A DNA stretch of 64,000 nucleotides from assembly GCA_000149265.1 (NCBI GenBank), contig CH003003.1, positions 107,579 to 171,578 of the forward strand, read 5' to 3'. The position numbers and the translations under genes are program-made. Shown here piece by piece: positions 24,525 to 35,900 of the stretch; within the stretch, counting starts at the first letter, position 1, and each line of letters begins with the position of its first letter. The notes beneath the pieces were generated by a model that was given only the letters and a program-made list of their open reading frames with translations, did no database searches and was not told where the DNA came from. Source of the stretch: Ciona savignyi. Taxonomy: Eukaryota > Chordata > Ascidiacea > Phlebobranchia > Cionidae.

Positions 24525-27500
24525 TTAGCAGTTTGTGCAGCTAAAATAAGAATCCGAGTAATTGACTACTTTTCCCGGTAGGCAAGACTTGTGGTACCAA
24601 CTTCGGCATGTGACGCACATTATCTGTTGCTCAAATTGCAACTGACCACGACAACTTTTAGCCTCACAACGAGACCAGCGGTTTGTGCTTGACGAGGCAT
24701 CAAAAAGTTGCTTCATAGTTCGATTTTCAATGTTGATGTCGATGTCGCAGATATGCACCCATCCAGCTTCTACTTTTGTTTTTGCTTCCTTTAGTTTTTG
24801 TTTACATTTTCGTTCGATTGTTGGCGGTTCGACCAATACCATTTTTTTATCCAATTTCTAGCCAGCTCAGACGGCAATTCAGTGGGTATAGGCACATTGT
24901 TCATAAGGCAGTAGGCGTTAACCACGACATGAACACCACAATCGAAGGAATTGTTTTGTTGTGGAACATTTGTGCATCTGAAAAAGTTCCAATCTTTAAA
25001 ACTTGTATTTTTTTCAGCTACTGCAAAACATGATTGAACAATTTTAAAAGTCGCTGCCAATTGAACTTTAATCAAAGATTCTGCTGTTTGTAGTGAGTCC
25101 AAAGCTATAATGGCCTTCTTTTTAAAATTTGCAACAATCAGGAACCAGTGTATTCCAGTGTGGGCGATCAACAACAGGTTGTCGAAGTTTAATGCATTGT
25201 TGTTAGCAACATATGCTTCAACGACTCGGTGTTCGTTTTTGGTGGAACAGCTTAACAAAAAGCTTTCACAAAACAAATAACTGCATTCTGGCTTAGTGGT
25301 AGTGGCGATTATACCTTTTACAGCTCTTTCAATGGTGTGGTCATCCAGCCATTTGTTTTCAGCAAGGCACTCCAAAGAACGGTCGTTTGTTTATTATCTG
25401 GCTCACTCACGTATGCTTTCCGTTTCTTCCCATGGATAATGTGTTGGCGTAGAGGCATGCTGGGAAAGCTGTAGCTCGTCCAAACTTGGGTCCGGATAAT
25501 CAGAAACATTCTCTGTGTTGGCGTTGACATCGGTTATCATGGAAAGGTCCAACGGGTCATCTTCGACAGGGCGCACTTTTTGGGGTGTCGACGATACTAT
25601 ATTTGGCAGGCGAGATAAATCCTTGGGGAATTTGGCATCAGGTGCAGCAATTACTGTATAGTCATAATCCTTTGGCCTTGGTCGTTTTCTCCCTGACTTT
25701 TTTTCTCTTCCTTTGCTTTTTCGCAACATCAGTGATAGCGAATAGGTTGATGAATCTTGAAGTTGGCTCTCGGGAAGTTGCAAAGACATGTATGTAGCAA
25801 TGATGTGATAGCATCGTCCAGTGCTTGGACATGAGCATCGTGATGGAAACGGAAATACTTTCACGCTATTGACATTTCCGTTAAATGGGTTTGTAACTGA
25901 AAAGGAAGCAGTTCCGGAAGAAAATCCTATCAACCCCTTTTTGATACAAAGACGAGCCATTCCACGCTGAGTGAGCCGATAGTATTCGTTCTTTTCCACA
26001 CTTTTTGGAATGATCGGTTCCTTTGAAAGCATTTCTTCAAGTATTTTCTCGATGCTTTCGATGGCAGGAAGCACAACAGCACTTCTTGGCTGAGACAAAT
26101 ACTGGAAATTCTTTTTTAGCTGATAGCTTCCGAAACCAGCTTTTCCGCGAGCAAATTCGTATATATACGTGTCTTGCGTCTGCTTTAGGATCATCATCAT
26201 CGTGTCAATGGGAAGTTCCTTGTGTTCGGTTATTGATTTTATTACGTTGTTCATAGATTCACTGATATTGTTCGTAACTGCACCATCGTAAAACGCTGGG
26301 AACTTGTCTGTCACGAACTTGCAAGCGTGATGCACCAAATCGTCATTCAAATTCTTGACGAAATAGGTCTTAAACAACTCCGTCCAATTACTGGAGAACT
26401 CAGAGTACAATGTCAAATACAATTCATGCGTTCGGCAGTCAATTAACCTCTCGATGTGGTCTTTTAGAACTTTTAAGTCGTCACGCCGGCTGTCTTGTTT
26501 TTTGATCCAGCGATCGACATCTTTTAAGATGTGATTGGTACAAAATATATTTGTAATCCGGGGAAAATGCTTCTTTAAGCAGCTGGTGATGCCTCTTTCC
26601 CTGTCACTTATGAATGGGATGCTTGTTACCTTATTGAGCCCGATAGCAGGTAACATGTCTGTCAAAAACATCCTGTGATGCTTCATGAACTTTCGATCAT
26701 GAATCAGAAAGGCAATCTGGAAATATCGGGTCACCTTCGAAAATAACATTTCTTCCCACCAATATTGAGACATAAAAATTTCCCAAACAAAAGGTGGTGT
26801 CATACGACACAGCTTGTTTTAGGTCAGAATGTTCTATTGACATGTTCACCAATGCTTTCATTGTAAAAACTGCCTCATCAGATGCCAAATGTACCACAAG
26901 ATTTGGGTACAATGTGAAATTTTTTACAAACGTTTCTGTCTGTATGCAAAACTCTGCTGCACTAAAAAACTCGTCATTGGTGATTTTTCTTTTCACAGAG
27001 TCGGCAAACTGCACATTTTGGCACTGCTTACGGTCCCGAGGTCGATCAACAGGCATATGGTCTTGATAAGCTTGATTGCTCTTTTCAGCTTGCATGTCAG
27101 CGTACACCTTGTACGGTTTCTTGGTTGTTGTTTCTTTACTGATTTTCTCCATTACTGTTTTCATTGTCGGAAAATATACACCAGTTTTCTTCCTTGCGTT
27201 GCCATGGACACTATCTTTATGTACAGAAGAGTCGCCGAAATAATGTATTAGGCACACAGGAGATTCATTTTCATCACTCTGTTTGAGCAAGGTATATACA
27301 TGTATTTGGAATTGTAGCAAAGAAGCCCTTCCTTTTTTGTCAGGATCCTTTAATTTATAGTATCGTCTTAATATTCCATGCGTCTTGTTTTTATACTGTC
27401 CCTCGTTGACGAATCGGTATTGATCACATCCGAAGTCGTTTTTTGCTCTTTTTGTGGATCCTTGAAAAAATAGCCATAACCTGCAGGTGGGCATACCGCT

Positions 27501-27592
27501 GGTACGTTGCTAATGTTTGTAGCATTACTGAGTAATTCAGCAGCGCGTTCCAAAGAAAGCGGCTGGTTCCCGAGCTGTATCAGATCATTCAT
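24525..27592 (-). pseudogene. MULE-type transposase with SWIM, Ulp1-like protease and PHD-like modules (frameshifted)
   Basis: Catalyses cut-and-paste transposition if intact. Overlapping open frames read in order: N-terminal region (27592-27368 and 27494-26697), DDE core, SWIM finger, protease, zinc finger. Catalytic candidates are the Asp in SYDTTF, the Asp in ISDRERGI followed by FCTNH (the MULE C-x2-H), and the Glu in NNISESMNNV. The SWIM finger is CSCPSTGRCYH (CxCx6CxH). The Ulp1/C48-like part has H in GIHWFLIV, D in ALDS, Q in VPQQ and C in FDCG, a full His-Asp-Gln-Cys set. The C-terminus is a Cys/His-rich PHD-like finger (CVTCRSWYHKSC). The frame changes near 27470, 26715, 25400 and 24842-24848 (a seven-A run). 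A GTGAGT donor near 25410 could make one break an intron, but phases do not match. Probably inactive as assembled. Confidence 0.8.
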
Positions 27593-27959
27593 TGCTAAAT
27601 CTTAAAGAAACAAAATAAACAGGTAAACCAAACTTACGTGTATACAAATAAAGCAATAGCGCATTACATATACTCTCCCTTAAGCTACAATATTCGCTGT
27701 GTTAACCCGCATTGCTTAGCCGCTCTTGGAAAAAAATTAAGCTTTTGTTCGCAAAAGCCAGAAGCAGTTTACGCATCATTGTTTGTCACCATGCTATCTA
27801 GAGGCCAGGGGGAGTTGAATCGAATTTGTTTATAATGACTAGATAATATTTAAACGCCACATTCATTTAAAGAAATAGGCTATAAAGTTTTATTTCAGGC
27901 CGTTAATCCAATGGATTCAGTCGACATCTGCTTTGCAGAGGGAGATATTTGTCAAGATT

Positions 27960-30836
27960 TTTGTTTAGCGGTGACAGTAAAGGTACCGGGTCTATCTATA
28001 TCTGTAAATTAGGAAATTTCTGTCGATGAAAACGACGACAAAAGGAAACCGGGTTCATTTCTGTAAATTAGAACATTTCTATCGTTAAAAACAGTGGCAG
28101 CATAGGGAATAATTTCATTTCTGTAAATTAGGTCATTTCTGTCGTCGAAAACGGTGACAGAATAGGGAACGGGTCCATTTCTGTAAATTAGAATATTTCT
28201 GTCGTTGAAAACGGTGACAGAATAGGGAACGGGTTCATTTCTGTAAATTACAACATTTCTGTCGTTGAAAACGACGAAATAAAAAAAAACGGGTTCATTT
28301 TTGTAAATTAGAACATTTCTGTCGTTGAAAGCGGTGACAGAAAAAAGAACGGGTTCATTTCTGTAAATTAGAACATTTCTGTCGTTAAAAACGGTGACAG
28401 AAAATGGAACGGGTACATTTCTGTAAATTAGGACATTTCTGTCGATGAAAACGACGACAGAAAAGGGAACGGGTTCATTTCTGTAAATTAGAATATTTCT
28501 GTCGTTGAAAACGGTGACAGAATAGGGAACGGGTCCATTTCTGTAAATTAAAATATTTCTGTCGTTGAAAACGACGACAGAAAATGGAACGGGTTCATTT
28601 TCTGTAAATTAGGACATTTCTGTCGTTGAAAACGGTGACAGAAAATGGAACGGGTCCATTTCTGTAAATTAGGACATTTCTGTCGATGAAAACGACGACA
28701 GAAAAGGGGAACGGGTTCATTTCTGTAAATTAGAATATTTCTGTCGTTGAAAACGGTGACAGAATAGGGAACGGGTCCATTTCTGTAAATTAGAATATTT
28801 CTGTCGTTGAAAACGACGACAGAAAAGGGAACGGGTTCATTTCTGTAAATTAGAACATTTCTGTCGTTTAAACCGACGACAGAAAAAAGAATGGGTTCAT
28901 TACTGTAAATTAGAACATTTCTGTCGTTAAAAACGGTGACAGAAAAAGGAACGGGTTCATTTCTGTAAATTAGGACATTTCTGTCGTTGAAAACAACGAC
29001 AGAAAAAAACGGGTTCATTTCTGTAAATTAGGACATTTCTGTCGATGGAAACGACGACAGAATAGGGAACGGTTCCATTTCTGTAAATTAGAACATTTCT
29101 GTCGTTAAAAACGGTGACAGAAAATGGAACGGGTCCATTTCTGTAAATTAGAACATTTCTGTCGTTAAAAACGGTGACAGAAAATGGAACGGGTCCATTT
29201 CTGTAAATTAGAATATTTCTGTCGTTGAAAACGACGACAGAATAGAGAACGGTTCCATTTCTGTAAATTAGAACATTTCTGTCGTTAAAAACGGTGACAG
29301 AAAATGGAACGGATCCATTTCTGTAAATTAGAATATTTTTGTCGTTGAAAACGGTGACAGAATAGGGAACGGGTCCATTTCTGTAAATTAGAATATTTTT
29401 GTCGTTAAAAACGGTGACAGAATAGGGAACGGGTCCATTTCTGTAAATTAGAACATTTCTGTCTTTGAAAACGGTGAAAGAAGAACCAGCGGATCCATTT
29501 CTGTAAATTAGAACATTTCTGTCGTTAAAAGCGGTGACAAAAAAAGAACGGGTTCATTTCTGTAATAGAACGGGTTCATTTCTGTAAATTAGGACATTTC
29601 TGTCGTTGAAAACGGTGACAGAAAATGGAACGGGTTCATTTCTGTAAATTTCAAGATTTCTGTCGTTGAAAACGACGACAGAAAAAAGAACGGGTTTATT
29701 TCTGTAAATTAGAACATTTATGTCGTTGAAAACGGTGACAGAATATAGGGAACGGGTCCATTTCTGTATATTAGAATATTTCTGTCGTTGAAAACGGTGA
29801 CAGAATAGGGAACGGGTCCATTTCTGTAAATTAGGACATTTCTGTCGTTGAAAACGATGACAGAAAAAAGAACGGGTTCATTTCTGTAAATTAGAACATT
29901 TCTGTCGTTGAAAACGGTGACAGAAAATGGAACGGGTCCATTTCTGTAAATTAGAACATTTCTGTCGTTAAAAGCGGTGACAAAAAAAGAACGGGTTCAT
30001 TTCTGTAATAGAACGGGTTCATTTCTGTAAATTAGGACATTTCTGTCGTTGAAAACGGTGACAGAAAATGGAACGGGTTCATTTCTGTAAATTTCAAGAT
30101 TTCTGTCGTTGAAAACGACGACAGAAAAAAGAACGGGTTTATTTCTGTAAATTAGAACATTTCTGTCGTTGAAAACGGTGACAGAATATAGGGAACGGGT
30201 CCATTTCTGTATATTAGAATATTTCTGTCGTTGAAAACGGTGACAGAATAGGGAACGGGTCCATTTCTGTAAATTAGGACATTTCTGTCGTTGAAAACGA
30301 TGACAGAAAAAAGAACGGGTTCATTTCTGTAAATTAGAACATTTCTGTCGTTGAAAACGGTGACAGAATAGGGAACGGGTCCATTTCTGTAAATTAGAAT
30401 ATTTCTGTCGTTGAAAACGGTGACAGAATAGGATACGGGTCCATTTCTGTAAATTAGAATATTTCTGTCGTTGTAAACGGTGACAGAATAGGATACGGGT
30501 CCATTTCTGTAAATTAGGACATTTCTGTCGTTGAAAACGATGACAGAAAAAAGAACGGGTTCATTTCTGTCAATTAGAACATTTCTGTCGTTGAAAACGG
30601 TGACAGAAAAGAGAATCGGTTAATTTCCGTAAATTTGGGACTTTTCCGTCGTTAATATTTCAACCCAGTACAGGTTTGCATGTATTTCCGCATTTCTGTT
30701 TTCCGTATTTCTCTTCTGTATTTCTGTAAATTAGAAATGGCTTTTTTCTGTAATTCTGTATTTCTGTAATTTCTGTAAATTAGTATCAAATTTCTGTCAT
30801 TTCTGTAATTCTGTTTTCTGTAAATTAGTTGTGCCC
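27960..30836. repeat. Right terminal inverted repeat with about 44 tandem ~61-bp units
   Basis: Inverted counterpart of the left array (TTTCTGTAAATTAG, ACATTTCTGTCGTT, AACGGTGACAGAA and AACGGGT blocks), ending in the same outer section. It is about 1 kb longer than the left array. It contains a large internal duplication with an offset of 443 bp (29521 onward repeated at 29964 onward, sharing the unusual junctions TTTCTGTAATAGAACGGG and AGAATATAGGGAACGG). Confidence 0.85.
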
Positions 30837-30844
30837 ATATTTTG
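30837..30844 (+). repeat. Target-site duplication, right (ATATTTTG)
   Basis: Exact copy of the eight bases at 22365-22372. Confidence 0.85.
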
Positions 30845-31143
30845 TTGTAATACCAGTTGTGTTTCGCTTTTCTTTGTCTATATTGTCAATACTGAAATCT
30901 ATTTAGTGTGCCTTTGTTACTTCTTGGTGTGTCCTAGTTAAACTTCTTTTTAATTTATATTTGTGGTGTTTATTCTTTGTGCGTTTATCAAATAAATATG
31001 TTTGATTAATTGATTACTAGTATGTTTTTTTTTAATTTTTACCTACTATTAATTATTTTTGCTTTAAAATGGCCTAGTTCGGATTATACAGAATTTCACG
31101 ATAGACTTCACATTTTTTTTTATTTAAAATTAATATTCTAGTG

Positions 31144-31632
31144 CAGCGGTTCCCAAACTGGGCGCCGCGGCGCCCTGGGGAGCCGCGAGACTTTGCCAGG
31201 GGCGCCGCAAAAGGATGCGGAAGTTGCTGCATTTATTGTTTTTTTCACAAAAAACAGTACATGTGTGTTACACCAGTAAAACGTTAATTGGAGATGTTTG
31301 AGCCTGGTGTGCAACCCCATACACTGCATACAGCATTCGTTTTACTTGTAAAATCCATTGTTCGGTGTTATCTGCCACTATTTGCTCACTAACATGGCAT
31401 TGTTTTCGAATAATGGTTTGTCATATAACTGCTTTGCATTAATTGACTGTTCGTCACTTTAGTAGTTTAGTGAATAGTTTTAAAGAGTTTTAATGGTTAT
31501 CCAAATGCATGCTATAGTCTGGATATACAATATACAATACATGCAGTTTGAAAATTTTGGCTTTATGAGGGAGCCGCAAGGTTTAATAAGTTTACAAAAG
31601 GCGCCGCCAACAAAAAAGTTTGGGAACCGCTG
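31144..31632. mobile_element. hAT-type MITE, 489 bp, with intact 8-bp TSD
   Basis: The ends are perfect inverted repeats CAGCGGTTCCCAAACT and AGTTTGGGAACCGCTG, with GC-rich subterminal sequence (GGCGCCGC). Direct 8-bp duplications TTCTAGTG flank it at 31136-31143 and 31633-31640; this fits the hAT target preference nTCTAGnn. There is no transposase, so it is non-autonomous. It inserted 300 bp from the larger transposon. Confidence 0.9.
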
Positions 31633-31640
31633 TTCTAGTG

Positions 31641-32942
31641 TAATATTAATTTAATTTTCATGGTAATTTCAAGATTTGCCATTTAATATATATGGTCAAA
31701 ATAGCTTGATAAAAACTGAAGTTAGTGCCAAACATACTACAACAAGCATCCACCTGATTGGCTTATTCTTATTCTGAAAGGCTTGGCAATTGGAAAGTGC
31801 ATCAATATAAATGGGAAATAACATAATAAGTTTGAAAATCTAGTGAAAAATCCCAATTAATTGTAATATCAGATAGTACTGGACCACTAGTATTAAATGT
31901 TGGTCTGCATGCGTAATCTTTTGTGTTGTTTTTATTTTAAATGTATAAATGAGAATAGTTGGCTATTCTAAGGCCATCTGACTCGATGACTACCTATGTT
32001 TTCACCTTTACTTTAATTTAATAGAACATTTTGATAATAATAAATATTTATTTTACTAGAAAAAATAAACTAATTATTCCAATCTAGAATTAACCCTATT
32101 CTAAAATACATGTTCAAATAAAACTACAATAAATTTGAGATAGAAAAATAAAGTTTATTTAAAAGCAGAAAACTCAAAAAGTCTGAGGTAGAAAATGCCC
32201 AACCTGGGCATTTTTTTGGTTTTAAAACAAAATTACTTATGATTTTTAATAAAATCAAATAATGAAAGGGAATAAGGCAATGACTTATAAACTGTTTTAC
32301 TACAAAATTACATAGGATAATTCAGTTAAAAGTGAGACTTACAGTGACAGTACTATGATGGAAAATGGATATAAAACAGAACAGTGGTGCACAAAACAGA
32401 ACTAAAGGCCTCATTCCTACACCCAGTGTGACAGTAGTACATTAATTTGATATTCCTATAAAAATCATAATACTGGTATTGGTACCATGAGAAATAAGGA
32501 TCCTTTGCCATATTAGGACAAGGAAGGTAATTTATCCCTTTGGAGGCCAAAAAACCAACATATTTTGACAAGCCATGTTCATTACAATGTAAACTAAAGA
32601 CTAATAAAAAGGCTTCTATTATTTGCGTTTACAGAATATAACAGTCATGAGTGTTGGGGCACAACTTTGGAATCAAGGTTTTTGCCCCAAAGCTCGTCCC
32701 TGTTATTTGTTGAAACAAATTTGACACTCTAGTTTTATTCGGAACGCTCAAAATTTATTCGTAATGCTCCCGTTTTTTTCTTATCATAACATTTGTATAT
32801 TAAAACAGTGAGATTGGCATAAGATATGTAACAACTTCATTGGTGAAATATAATGTGTGATGAAGTAGGGATTCATGTTAAGAAGAAAATAAATTGAATA
32901 TTGAAGATTTACACAGAAGATTGAAGTCACATACTAGAAGAA
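31641..32942. other. Intergenic stretch upstream of RBBP6
   Basis: Should hold the RBBP6 promoter and 5' UTR. A short perfect palindrome (AAAATGCCCA, 3-base loop, TGGGCATTTT) sits near 32195-32216. No open frame of note; the 72-codon frame at 32353-32571 shows no family features. Confidence 0.4.
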
Positions 32943-35900
32943 ATGTCTGCCATACACTACAAGTTCTCCAGTAGTACAGAGTACAAGAATGTCACCTTCG
33001 ATGGGATCAATATATCCCTCACTGACCTTAAAAGGGCAATTATGGAAAAACAGAAACTTAAACATACAGAGTTGGATCTACATATAACCAATGCACAAAC
33101 CTTGCAAGGTATTTCGTTTTATAATTTTTGTACTTTTTTATATTATTCGTCGTAAAAAAATGTTTTTTATCTCTTTATGTTTTAGTTTAAACACAAAATA
33201 TCTATATATGATACATTTGGTCACTCATTTCTTATTTATTTTTCTATTCTTTATTAGGCCAATACACACAAGAAGTATTAAATAAAAAGTCACATTACAA
33301 CTGATTAGTCAATATTCATCGTAAGCCTTCTATTACCAAAGGTAAATGTTTTTCAGTGTATAAAGATGAATCCGCACTCATACCAAAGAACACAGCTGTC
33401 TTAGTGCGAAGAATTCCCCTTGGTCCAGTGAGAGATTCAAAAGTTTATGTTGTGTAAGTGTCTATAAAAATAATAATGAATTCAATTAATTTTTAAACGA
33501 CCTTATGCATTATCTTTCCACCATGTTCCTTTTTACGGCGTACGCACAGGGTAACCTATAACTCACAAGTAACGTATGTGGGCAAGGGAAATAACATAAG
33601 TTGCTTCAACCGAATGTGTATAAATTTATTCCAGGAAACTGGACCCTCCATGGTACTGTGTTGCTAATGATAAATGTATGTATATGGTAACACTACATTT
33701 TATCTATTGCCCTACTCATTGTGGTGTATGTACAACAATGCATCTTTCCCAGTAGTAAGCGTTAGCATGCTGCTACATTATAATTTACCTAATTTGTGTA
33801 GAAAACGAAATGATGCAAGTGTTTCATCTTCTTATACAATAGCAGCAAAATCAACTCAAGTATGTAAACTTTTTTACTTTTTATATTTATACCTTCTGAA
33901 ATACACGCATTTCAAAAAATACTTACCAAACATGCATTTATTATTATATTTGTATTGAGTGTTAAAGTGCATTATTTGTTTAGTTATGTTGTTGCTTTAC
34001 AGGTAACCTTGTTATTAGATATTTGCATACCATTCTATAACACAGATTGCACTGTGCCAAGTTTATCTGTATACATTTGTTTTTATGTATTTGCATTTTC
34101 GTTTTATTAAACAATGTCCATTGCTGTTTAATATGGCGACAGAATTGGTCTCCTATTTTTCTCTGTATTAAGTTAAATGGCGTTTTTTTTCAGTATTATC
34201 ATAATTTGTATATGTATGAATATATATATCTAGTTATTACCATATTGCAAAGTGCACAGCATTAGTTTTTATGAGGGATGATTATCAAATGATGAATTTT
34301 GCTATATAGTCCTGCAGTTAATTTGTTATTTACAGATCATTAATATATGAGATATTAATTTGTTTACCTAATTTTCTTTTATTGTCCGATAGTTTTCATA
34401 CCTAATTGAATAAATGCATTGTACAGATCTTTTGTGGTAAAGTTTTTAATACAGTGCACACATCGCATCGTTGCCCAGTTTTCTGAGGTACATACATACG
34501 ACATGATAAGTTAGCCCATTAGCACAGCCATCTCCTAGGTTATTTTGTATTGGTTCAACTTTGCATGTTGTCATGATAAAAGATATTTTTAATAATGGCT
34601 ATAGATTTTTTGTTTGATCATGATTTTAATTATAATTATGTTTTTCAGTATTTTCCTCACCCATATATTTATTCTAAATAAATTGAGGATAATTTTGTTT
34701 ATCAAATGCCAAAATGTTTATATTCAATCAAAAATATTAAAAAGTATTTTTAACTCAGAAAGTTAAAACAGAATACACAACAGCAGTTGTCCCTTTTTTA
34801 AAATTTATTTGCTACATTTTTAAAAATTAAGTTGTAACATGTTTACAAAACCATATTAGGATATTCATCTTTATCCCCGTGAATGGGAAAACCAAGGGGG
34901 TTAACACACGGCAATCGTCAGATCACCTCGCGCCCATCGTCGGGTTACCGGAACTATTGCAGTGTGTTGTATATGATAGACACGTTCCTTCAATTTGGTA
35001 GAACCCATTAATCCTTCTGGGTTCAGGCAATGTCCATTAAGTGCCTTGCCCAAGGACACAACCGACTAGCTAGCGACCAGTTTCGCACCTGCAACCTTTC
35101 GATTGAAAGGCGACGCACTTATCCGTTAGACCAACGGGCCGGACTTATTTATATTGGTGTCAACTGTCAATAATATACCAGTTTGTATGATATGTACAAT
35201 TACAAAGTAGTTCAAAAACCTATTAAGCAATTTTTAGGGTTTTTTAAGAGATTTTATCACACTGGAGGCTCCTGTCCTTAATCCAATAAAATACTGACCC
35301 TGCTACAGTTTATAAAAATAACCTCAAACAACTGATTGTATATATATATATATGATGCGTAGAAACGCCCATCCTGTCAGGAATATAAATATATTTTTGT
35401 TATTCTAACTTCTATGTAACATATTTGAAAAAGATATTGATGTTTTAAAAAATTGTGTTAATAAAAAATGTTGTAATAGTAAGTTTGAACAAAATGTGAA
35501 ACAAATGTCATTGTTAAAATTAGATACTGGTGCTAAATTATACATTAATATAAACTTAATTTAGCAAAACCAGGTATGATATAGATGCAATGTTCCTGCG
35601 ATATTAGGTAATTACAGCGGCAATAGCTGGAAAACCAAAGATTGGAAGAGCAGCTATATAGAACTTCAAAGTTTGTCTAATTCAAACAAGCTCACTACAG
35701 AATTTACAAACTTAGGCACTAACTTTAAATAGCACTTTAGCATTTATCCTGGAAAGAATTAACTTTAAATCAAACACCAAGTTATTAATAATTTCTCCTC
35801 TTTGTTTATAACAAAGGATTCAGGTTCCTCCCAACCAGTGCTTAGCTTTGAAGAATTATCCAAGGTACACTTCATTATATATTTCTACTGTGCATATTTG

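Larger units (their letters stand above)
22373..30836. mobile_element. Complete 8.46-kb MULE-like DNA transposon with giant tandem-repeat TIRs
   Basis: The element starts GGACACAACTAATTTACAG and ends with the complement of GGGCACAACTAATTTACAG. The outer 200 or so bases are near-perfect inverted repeats. An exact 8-bp duplication, ATATTTTG, flanks it at 22365-22372 and 30837-30844. Inside each end lies a long array of about 61-bp units in opposite orientation, and between them is one minus-strand transposase gene with a MULE-type catalytic core. The perfect TSD and matching ends argue for relatively recent insertion, although the gene carries frameshifts. Confidence 0.9.

Noticed and set aside
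27960..30836. CRISPR-like appearance (regular ~60-bp repeats)
   Set aside because: There are no unique spacers; the whole unit repeats. The context is a eukaryotic transposon.
31138..31329. Minus-strand open frame at the start of the hAT MITE
   Set aside because: It lies in the GC-rich MITE terminus, and the element is non-autonomous.
33674..34265. Plus-strand open frames in RBBP6 introns
   Set aside because: Except for the 58-bp exon 33802-33859 they are AT-rich, intronic and lack any motif.
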